From CBCYMI01 sp965183855 (GTDB taxonomy: Bacteria; Pseudomonadota; Alphaproteobacteria; Caulobacterales; Maricaulaceae): a DNA stretch of 12,242 bases. A model generated the notes under the pieces. That model did no database searches. It had not been told where the DNA came from and worked only from the letters and a program-made list of their open reading frames with translations. A program made the translations under genes and the position numbers. Position 1 is the first letter of the stretch; every line of letters begins with the position of its first letter. Location: positions 1 through 12,242 of the forward strand of contig CBCYMI010000030.1 of NCBI GenBank assembly GCA_965183855.1. The letters are read 5' to 3'. Below are positions 7,273 through 12,242 of the stretch, one piece after another.

Positions 7273-7657
7273 TTATATATATATTTCTCCACAAAGCACG
7301 TTTTTATCATTGGTTAAACCAATAAATGCACTTTTAATGAGCTTATCTACTGGTATAAATGGAGCCAATTCAGATCATATTCATTGTACAAATTTAAAAT
7401 CTGACAAAGAAGAGTATACAGGCAAATCATCATGAATATCTTTTATCATTCTTGTACATGCTTCTTCAAGAATTTCTTTTAATATGGTTTTGAGACTTTT
7501 ATAAAGATATATATTTGTAAAAATAATCATTTCTACCAGCATTTTCTGGTAAGAAATCAGACATAAAATAAAGCTTTATATGTAAAAATGTATTAAACTT
7601 TTCCTTTATTTTTGTCGAAGTATTATCTTTTATTTTCAAAAAGTCTTTAAAAATCAA
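7273..7657 (-). pseudogene. Decayed protein gene between tRNA-Leu and TpsB, product unknown
   Basis: Minus-strand reading gives protein-like text broken by lesions. One frame is open from 7678 to a TAA at 7501-7499; it has a possible TTG start at 7657 and an ATG at 7564, and ends with MSDFLPENAGRNDYFYKYIS. The text continues in a second frame with SLKTILKEILEEACTRMIKD and DDLPVYSSLSDFKFVQ to TGA 7383-7381. After a second TGA at 7377-7375 the same frame gives SELAPFIPVDKLIKSAFIGL and TNDKNVLCGEIYI to TAA 7275-7273. The amphipathic helix pattern, acidic/basic balance and near-continuity suggest a former gene of roughly 120 codons with one frameshift and two nonsense codons. A 53-codon ORF (7381-7542) could also be a real small gene. 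I do not recognise the family. Its position beside a tRNA gene and a lone TpsB is compatible with island remnants. Confidence 0.4.
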
Positions 7658-7687
7658 GGAGTTATAAGGATAGAGATCTTAGGATTA

Positions 7688-7772
7688 TGGTGCGGATGAG
7701 AGGACTTGAACCTCCACGAGCTGCCTCACTGGAACCTAAACCCAGCGCGTCTACCAGTTCCGCCACATCCGC
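7688..7772 (-). tRNA. tRNA-Leu (anticodon UAG)
   Basis: The minus-strand product is 85 nt including an encoded CCA. The acceptor stem is GCGGATG (7772-7766) with CATCCGC (7698-7692), followed by discriminator A and CCA (7690-7688). The D-loop contains GGTAGACGC. The anticodon arm CTGGG-TTTAGGT-TCCAG gives anticodon UAG, reading CUN leucine codons. A class II long variable arm follows, then the T-arm with TTCAAGT. It lies 34 nt downstream of the MATE gene on the same strand. Confidence 0.97.
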
Positions 7773-7784
7773 ATAATTCTCTAA

Positions 7785-7803
7785 AAGACATGAAGAATGT
7801 CTT
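7785..7803 (-). terminator. Hairpin after the MATE stop, before tRNA-Leu
   Basis: On the minus strand AAGACAT (7803-7797) and ATGTCTT (7791-7785) form a 7-bp stem with a 5-nt loop, followed by two more T residues (four consecutive Ts in all). This could be a weak intrinsic terminator of the MATE gene. A TTGACG overlapping the MATE stop (7810-7805) could be the -35 box of the tRNA, so hairpin and promoter may overlap. Confidence 0.35.
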
Positions 7804-7806
7804 ACG

Positions 7807-9234
7807 TCAAGTTCTAAACGTAAAAAATTTTCTTTTACTATATTTTTTTTTACCCTCAACCGCTAAAGGTGATCTAAAAACCGTCCAATAAGTACATACC
7901 AAACCTGAAATAATATTTGCAAGCATAATACCAATAAACGCACCTTTAGCACCCGCAATCACAGCACCAAACCAAACACCTGGTACATATAATAAAAAAG
8001 AACGTCCAATCGTCAATAATAATCCCATAACTGGCTTTCCCAAAGCATTGAATCCAGAAGAGGCTGAGATTAAAATACCATAGCCTACCATACTTATAGG
8101 AACAATTAGAAAATATTGAGCTGTAATAGAAATAATTTCTGTTTCCTTTGAAAACAAGCTTGCAAAAAACTGTTGGAAAATCATAAAAATTAAACCAATC
8201 CCGATTCCCCAAATAAAAGAAATAAGGTAAGCAGAAATAAAGCTCTGTTTTACACGATGAGGTAAATTAGCACCTTTATTTTGTCCAACCACAGCTCCAA
8301 TTGTTGCGCTTAATGCAAATAAAGGCGCAAGTGTAAACATTTCTGTCCGTACCCCTGCTCCAAAGCCAGCAACTCCAAATTCACCTAATTGATAGGAAAT
8401 ACCAGCAGTTGCAAGAGCAACAGATACAGGACCAATTGCATTGGTTAATGCAGCTGGAACACCAACATAAGAAATTTCTTTCCACGATCTAAAAATGGAC
8501 TCTAATTTAAGTGTTTTTAAGCAGATTAATTTTGATCTATAGATCAAAATTATAGCAACACACACACTAACAAATTGTCCAATTAAGGTTGCAAGAGAAG
8601 CTCCTTTCATACCAAGCTCTGGAAAACCAGCGAGCCCAAAAATCAAAAATGGATCAAGAACAGCATTCATAATTGCAGATAAAATCATCATAATGCTTGC
8701 CCAAAAAGTGCTCCCCATTGACCTTAAAATACTATTTGTCATCATTGGAATGGAAAGCACTAATGGAGAGAATCTCCAAAAATACATATAATCATTAATA
8801 TAAGACATGACGCTTTCAGAAATACCAAAATGTATAAATATCGTTCTGACATTAAAAAGCAGAAGAATAGAAATAAGCCCCATCACCAAAAAAGAAAGCA
8901 AAAACGCAGAGGTAGATCTGCGTTTTTGCTTTTCAATATTCTTCTCTCCAATTGAACGAGAAATAACAGATGCAGCACCCGCGCCAAGACCAATAGAAAT
9001 GCTATTAATTGCAAACATAACTGGCATTAGAAAGCCAATCGCAGCCAACGCATTTGCATGCAATCTACCAAGATAAATACTATCAACCAATCCCACAGAC
9101 ATCGTTGCAAATAAAGCTATTGTAAAAGGGAGCGTTAATCTTACCAAATGACAAAATACAGAACCCTGTGTTAAATCATTTGATTGATTTTTATTCTTGT
9201 TGTAATTATTTCTAGATTTTTTATCTTGTTGCAA
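7807..9234 (-). CDS. MATE-family multidrug/toxic-compound efflux transporter
   Basis: This 475-residue integral membrane protein has about 12 hydrophobic helices in two homologous halves (about 25-240 and 255-465), the duplicated MatE layout. Family features include LVRLTLPFTIALFATMSVGL in helix 1, GLVDSIYLGRL, the helix-4/5 region ending SMGSTFWASIMMILSAIMN, and in the second half GVPAALTNAIGPVS and GAVVGQNKGA, where family members usually have G-x-N-x-GA. It should expel cationic drugs or metabolites using a sodium or proton gradient in the inner membrane. There is no ATG near the N-terminus. Start TTG 9234 is supported by GGAG at 9245-9242, 7 nt upstream; an ATG at 9247 is out of frame. 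The first 20 residues are polar and N/K-rich. It is preceded by a foldable leader and followed by tRNA-Leu. The subfamily (NorM- or DinF-like) is not certain. Confidence 0.92.
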   Translation of the reverse strand: MQQDKKSRNNYNKNKNQSNDLTQGSVFCHLVRLTLPFTIALFATMSVGLVDSIYLGRLHANALAAIGFLMPVMFAINSISIGLGAGAASVISRSIGEKNIEKQKRRSTSAFLLSFLVMGLISILLLFNVRTIFIHFGISESVMSYINDYMYFWRFSPLVLSIPMMTNSILRSMGSTFWASIMMILSAIMNAVLDPFLIFGLAGFPELGMKGASLATLIGQFVSVCVAIILIYRSKLICLKTLKLESIFRSWKEISYVGVPAALTNAIGPVSVALATAGISYQLGEFGVAGFGAGVRTEMFTLAPLFALSATIGAVVGQNKGANLPHRVKQSFISAYLISFIWGIGIGLIFMIFQQFFASLFSKETEIISITAQYFLIVPISMVGYGILISASSGFNALGKPVMGLLLTIGRSFLLYVPGVWFGAVIAGAKGAFIGIMLANIISGLVCTYWTVFRSPLAVEGKKKYSKRKFFTFRT

Positions 9235-9287
9235 TACAAAACTCCATTTTAAAACTTTTAATCTTCTCTGAAAAACTCTAATTCAAT

Positions 9288-9351
9288 AACGACATAAACC
9301 TAATAAGGGCATCACAGCATTACGATACCCTCCCTTTAACAAGGTTGCGTT
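9288..9351 (-). ncRNA. Candidate structured 5' leader (riboswitch-like) of the MATE gene
   Basis: Positions 9307-9359 are about 49% GC inside otherwise strongly AT-rich spacer, a known hint of conserved RNA structure in AT-rich genomes. The minus-strand transcript can fold: AACG (9351-9348) with CGTT (9291-9288) and AACC (9346-9343) with GGTT (9300-9297) form an outer stem. This encloses a 7-bp hairpin, GGGTATC (9330-9324) with GATGCCC (9313-9307), around a 10-nt loop. A purine-rich internal bulge, TTAAAGGGA, sits between them. AAGG of this bulge could instead pair with CCTT (9344-9341), an alternative fold. The element ends 53 nt before the TTG start. It matches no riboswitch consensus I can recall. 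Covariation has not been tested, so this is a candidate only. Confidence 0.35.
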
Positions 9352-9435
9352 CTATGACCAATAAAGTATATTTTTGTCGATATATTATCTGTCTATTTTT
9401 GTACTAATATTCTTTTCCAGAGAAAATATTAGCTG

Positions 9436-9532
9436 TATACCAAGATCCGAAAAAGCCATAACTACATCATAAGCATATCGCTAATAAAAATCCTAGTCTG
9501 CAAATCTGAACAGGCTTTTTAAATCCAATCAA
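9436..9532 (-). pseudogene. Degenerate duplicate of the 3' end of maeB
   Basis: This spacer segment aligns with the end of the intact maeB gene (9587 to about 9685). In the best 39 nt (9491-9529 against 9644-9682) 32 positions are identical, and most differences are transitions. The minus-strand translation of 9532-9491 reads LIGFKKPVQICRLG against LVGFEKPVQICRLG of MaeB (12 of 14 identical). Beyond that, indels destroy the frame and the stop codon equivalent is lost (GGTATA is followed by CAG instead of TAA). Similarity extends weakly past the stop into the following A/T-rich terminator-like sequence (about 9409 onward against 9554 onward). It is a relic of a duplication. Confidence 0.75.
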
Positions 9533-9583
9533 GCGCTTATATATCTATAATATATTCTTTTTTTAGAAAAAAAATCTAGCCTC

Positions 9584-11854
9584 TTATATACCAAGACCAG
9601 AAGAGGCAATGGTTGCCATCATAACAATATCTCCAACAGGTGATCCAAGTCTACAAATTTGAACAGGTTTCTCAAATCCAACTAATATCGGACCGATTAC
9701 CGTTGCATTCCCAACACTTTGCAATAGCTTGGATGCAATAGAAGCAGAATGAATTGCGGGCATAATTAAAATATTGGCAGGTTCACTTAACCGAGAAAAA
9801 GGGTATACAAGCTTATGCGCAGGATCCAGAGCAACATCTGCTGACATTTCTCCTTCATATTCAAAATCCACATTTCTTTTATCTAGAATTTCAACTGTCT
9901 TTCTCATCACTTTTGCACGATTTCCCATTGGATTACCAAATGTAGAATAAGACAAAAAAGCAACCCTTGGTGTAAATCCAAATTTTTCGACAGCAATTGC
10001 AGCACTTTCTGCAATATCTGCTAACCCTTCTGAATCAGGAAATTCAGTAATATTCGTATCTGCAATAAAGAGTGTTTTACCTTTACTTAAAACTGCTGAA
10101 AGCCCAATTAATCTGGAATTTGGCTTTGGATCAATGACCAAGCTAATATCTTTAAGAGCAATATCATAATTGCGCGTAATACCAGTTACAACGCCATCTG
10201 CATGCCCCAAAGCAACCATACAAGCTGAAAAAACATTCCGATCATGATTTACAAGCCGTTGTACATCCCGTTTTAAATATCCCTTGCGATTTAATCTTGC
10301 ATAAAGATATTCTACAAATTCTGGGTTTTGATCTGATAGTTTTGCATTTAAAATTTTAAAATTCTGATTTCTTAATCCTAATAACTTAAAATTATCTAAA
10401 ACACGATCTTCGCGTCCAATTAAAATTGCCTCTCCCAAACCATTATTGACAAACCCATGAGCTGCTCGAATGACAGAAGGCTCTTCTCCTTCGGCAAATA
10501 CAACGATTTTTTTCTTTGATTTTACAATTCCCTGTACTCGCTGAACAAAAGCGGCTGTCGGATCCAATCTTCTTGCCAATGCTTTTTTATATATACTCAT
10601 ATCCTCAATTGGCTTTTGAGCAACACCACTATCCATTGCCGCTTGCGCAACAAAAGGTGGGATATATGAAATGAGTCTTGGGTCAAAGGGAGCTGGGATA
10701 ATATATTCAGAGCCATATTTAGGACGACTACCATGATAAGCCGCGGCAACTTCATCAGGGACATCTTCACGTGCTAATTTTGCCAATGCTTTTGCGGCTG
10801 CAATTTTCATTTCATCATTAATCGTACGAGCTCTAACATCAAGAGCGCCTCTAAAGATATATGGAAAGCCTAATACATTATTAACCTGATTTGGATAATC
10901 TGAGCGTCCTGTTGCCATAATTGCATCCAGTCTTACCTCTTTTACATGTTCTGGTAAAATCTCGGGATCTGGATTTGCCATTGCAAAAATAATAGGATTT
11001 TTTGCCATTGAAGCGACCATTTCCTTGGTTACTATTCCTCCGATCGACAGACCAATAAAACAGTCTGCTCCTTTTAAAGCATCTGATAATGTTCGTTTCT
11101 CTGTTTCTATTTCATGCTTTTTTTTCCATTGATCAACTTCTTCCTTACGTCCTTTATAAATGACACCATGACGATCAAGAGCAATCGTATTTTCTTTTTT
11201 AACTCCTAATTTCTGTATTAAATTTAAAACCGACAATCCCGCAGCACCCGCGCCTGATAAAACAACCTTAACATCTCTAAGTTTACGATTGGTCAAATCA
11301 CAGGCATTCATTAATGCAGCAGCAGCAATAATTGCGGTACCATGCTGGTCATCATGAAAAACTGGTATATTTAATGATTTACGTAATTTTTCTTCAATCA
11401 AAAAGCTTTCAGGAGATTTAATATCTTCCAGATTAATACCACCAAAACTATGCCCTATTCTTTTAACACATTCGATAAAAGCATCTGGATCTTCTTCTTC
11501 AACTTCAATATCAATTGAATTAATATCAGCAAATCGTTTAAATAAAACAGCCTTGCCTTCCATAACAGGCTTGGAAGCCGCCGCGCCCAAATTTCCAAGT
11601 CCCAAAATCGCCGTTCCATTTGAAATAACTGCAACCATATTCCCTTTTGATGTATAATCATAGGATTTACTGCTATCTTCAGCAATTTCCTTTACTGGTA
11701 CAGCAACCCCTGGAGAATAAGCCATTGACAAATCTCTTTGGCTAGCCATAGGTTTTGATGATGTAATTGTTATTTTTCCAGGTGTAGGAGATTCATGAAA
11801 ATCCAAGACTTCCTCATCTGAAAAAACTGGACCATATGATTTTTTATTGGTCAT
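9584..11854 (-). CDS. maeB: NADP-dependent malic enzyme with C-terminal phosphotransacetylase-like domain
   Basis: MaeB decarboxylates malate to pyruvate, making NADPH for biosynthesis and linking the TCA cycle to acetyl-CoA metabolism. At 756 residues it has the full MaeB length. The N-terminal malic domain (about 1-155) shows catalytic Y46 in AYSPGVA, K101 in MEGKAVLFK and metal ligands E143-D144 in NLEDI; HDDQHGT adds D169. The NAD(P)-binding domain (about 160-400) has GAGAAG at 201-206 and MANPDPEI. The last 320 residues form a PTA-like domain (FAEGEEPSVIRAA, DGVVTGITRNY, FLSYSTFGNP), which in this family is regulatory and binds acetyl-CoA rather than acting as an enzyme. ATG 11854 has AGGA at 11866-11863, 8 nt upstream. 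prfB lies upstream on the same strand across a 195-bp gap, so maeB probably has its own promoter. A decayed copy of its 3' end follows it. Confidence 0.96.
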   Translation of the reverse strand: MTNKKSYGPVFSDEEVLDFHESPTPGKITITSSKPMASQRDLSMAYSPGVAVPVKEIAEDSSKSYDYTSKGNMVAVISNGTAILGLGNLGAAASKPVMEGKAVLFKRFADINSIDIEVEEEDPDAFIECVKRIGHSFGGINLEDIKSPESFLIEEKLRKSLNIPVFHDDQHGTAIIAAAALMNACDLTNRKLRDVKVVLSGAGAAGLSVLNLIQKLGVKKENTIALDRHGVIYKGRKEEVDQWKKKHEIETEKRTLSDALKGADCFIGLSIGGIVTKEMVASMAKNPIIFAMANPDPEILPEHVKEVRLDAIMATGRSDYPNQVNNVLGFPYIFRGALDVRARTINDEMKIAAAKALAKLAREDVPDEVAAAYHGSRPKYGSEYIIPAPFDPRLISYIPPFVAQAAMDSGVAQKPIEDMSIYKKALARRLDPTAAFVQRVQGIVKSKKKIVVFAEGEEPSVIRAAHGFVNNGLGEAILIGREDRVLDNFKLLGLRNQNFKILNAKLSDQNPEFVEYLYARLNRKGYLKRDVQRLVNHDRNVFSACMVALGHADGVVTGITRNYDIALKDISLVIDPKPNSRLIGLSAVLSKGKTLFIADTNITEFPDSEGLADIAESAAIAVEKFGFTPRVAFLSYSTFGNPMGNRAKVMRKTVEILDKRNVDFEYEGEMSADVALDPAHKLVYPFSRLSEPANILIMPAIHSASIASKLLQSVGNATVIGPILVGFEKPVQICRLGSPVGDIVMMATIASSGLGI

Positions 11855-11913
11855 TAATTTAATCCTGCCTATCCTTTAACGATAACTTATTTTCTTGTTA
11901 CATTAGATATATT

Positions 11914-11927
11914 TTGTATAAATACAA
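11914..11927 (-). promoter_or_regulatory. Inverted repeat in the maeB upstream region
   Basis: TTGTAT (11914-11919) and ATACAA (11922-11927) form a 6-bp inverted repeat with a 2-nt centre, about 60 nt upstream of maeB. On the minus strand TTGTAT could also serve as a -35 box with TAATGT 16 nt downstream as -10. A GC-rich tract follows at 11928-11953. This may be a promoter or operator, but the evidence is weak. Confidence 0.25.
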
Positions 11928-12005
11928 GCCCTGTTTTGCCCTCCTCCCCACGAAAGCAATGAAACCTTTATTTAAATTTACCCAGACATTAAGATAAAAT
12001 GAAAC

Positions 12006-12040
12006 ATCAAATATAACTCAACATGAAATGGATATTTGAT
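12006..12040 (-). terminator. Hairpin downstream of prfB
   Basis: ATCAAATAT (12006-12014) and ATATTTGAT (12032-12040) are perfect 9-bp arms around a 17-nt loop, starting 10 nt past the prfB stop. Downstream on the minus strand the sequence is T-rich (GTTTCATTTTATC) but lacks a solid U-run. It is a plausible 3' end of the prfB transcript, though not a textbook terminator. Confidence 0.35.
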
Positions 12041-12049
12041 ATAAAAATA

Positions 12050-12242
12050 TTAATTAGAAAACTGCTTCAATCCAGAAAGTGCTGCAATCATAAAAGCATT
12101 AAGATCCCCATCTAAAACAGATTGTGTATTAGAAGTCTCTATTTGTGTTCTTAAATCTTTTACCATTTGATAAGGTTGTAAAACATAAGAACGAATTTGT
12201 TGTCCCCATCCAATCTCTGATTTTTGATCTTGCATGGTTTGC
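12050..12242 (-). CDS. prfB: Peptide chain release factor 2, C-terminal end, cut by window edge
   Basis: The minus-strand frame enters from the right edge and ends at TAA 12052-12050; 63 codons are visible. The text KSEIGWGQQIRSYVLQPYQM and then VKDLRTQIETSNTQSVLDGDLNAFM is the signature C-terminus of bacterial RF2: the WG-QIRSYVL-PY-MVKDLRT block distinguishes it from RF1. RF2 releases peptides at UGA and UAA. The catalytic GGQ loop, the SPF tripeptide and any programmed frameshift site lie outside the window. In this window only the MATE gene ends in UGA, while all others use UAA, so UGA is still a stop codon here. Confidence 0.95.
   Translation of the reverse strand, partial: QTMQDQKSEIGWGQQIRSYVLQPYQMVKDLRTQIETSNTQSVLDGDLNAFMIAALSGLKQFSN

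Larger units (their letters stand above)
6938..7687. other. Long AT-rich gene-poor stretch upstream of TpsB
   Basis: Some 750 bp separate TpsB from tRNA-Leu. The left half (6938-7270) is extremely AT-rich, with only the promoter and inverted repeat listed separately and no coding character on either strand. The right half holds the decayed frame. A TpsA gene, if it was ever here, is gone. Confidence 0.55.
9235..9583. other. Spacer between maeB and the MATE gene
   Basis: These 349 bp hold no intact gene. Contents in maeB-to-MATE direction are an A/T hairpin-like run (9557-9577), the vestigial maeB tail, then the GC-richer foldable leader and the ribosome-binding site of the MATE gene. Confidence 0.7.

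Noticed and set aside
7375..7383. UGA codons read as tryptophan (alternative genetic code) in the broken frame
   Set aside because: The MATE gene ends in UGA, prfB is present, all intact genes use UGG for tryptophan, and the same frame needs a frameshift as well; decay is simpler.
7662..7859. Minus-strand ORF of 65 codons containing ADVAELVDALGLGSS
   Set aside because: This is the familiar false translation of a tRNA-Leu gene; the ORF runs through the whole tRNA.
9584..10650. Separate phosphotransacetylase gene (pta)
   Set aside because: The PTA-like domain is fused in frame to the malic enzyme, the standard MaeB architecture.

Overview
The window is about 12.2 kb of AT-rich bacterial chromosome. 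It carries ten protein genes (two cut by the window edges), one tRNA and several gene-poor, visibly decaying intergenic stretches. The gene content looks alphaproteobacterial: a bactofilin overlapping an M23 peptidase, a MaeB-type malic enzyme with a fused phosphotransacetylase-like domain beside prfB, and an AsmA/YhdP-like protein divergent from a Bcp peroxiredoxin. The low GC, many poly-A/T tracts and eroding spacers suggest a host-associated, reduced-genome lineage. An Acetobacteraceae member such as a Commensalibacter-like insect symbiont is my best guess. That is inference from gene content and composition, not a database match. Nine of the ten genes end in TAA; the MATE gene ends in TGA, which is decoded by RF2, whose gene prfB lies at the right edge.

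Left part (1-4809). The 5' end of an AsmA/YhdP-like envelope protein gene (minus) diverges from a bcp-type peroxiredoxin (plus). The rest of this part runs on the plus strand: a membrane-anchored M23 peptidase overlapping a bactofilin gene (a cell-shape and peptidoglycan module), bioD (biotin synthesis), a DUF2007 protein and a HIT-family nucleotide hydrolase/transferase. bioD to DUF2007 is tightly spaced; the HIT gene has its own upstream gap.

Middle (4810-7800). A convergent, gene-free AT-rich spacer is followed on the minus strand by a complete TpsB (ShlB/FhaC-type) two-partner-secretion outer-membrane transporter with no TpsA partner in view. Upstream of it is about 750 bp of AT-rich DNA. 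This holds a candidate promoter, an inverted repeat in the 5' leader, and what looks like a decayed protein gene broken by a frameshift and in-frame stops. A tRNA-Leu(UAG) closes the stretch.

Right part (7807-12242, all minus). A MATE efflux gene starts at a TTG codon with a good ribosome-binding site and is preceded by a locally GC-rich, foldable leader. Next comes maeB. Between them, directly downstream of maeB, is a degenerate duplicate of the maeB 3' end (about 100 bp), so this spacer is at least partly a relic of a tandem duplication. The 3' end of prfB (release factor 2) runs off the right edge.

I found no CRISPR array, no insertion sequence with recognisable ends and no complete new multi-gene system. 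The most unusual items are the lone TpsB with an altered L6-loop motif and a decayed gene beside it, the vestigial maeB tail, and the candidate structured leader of the MATE gene.
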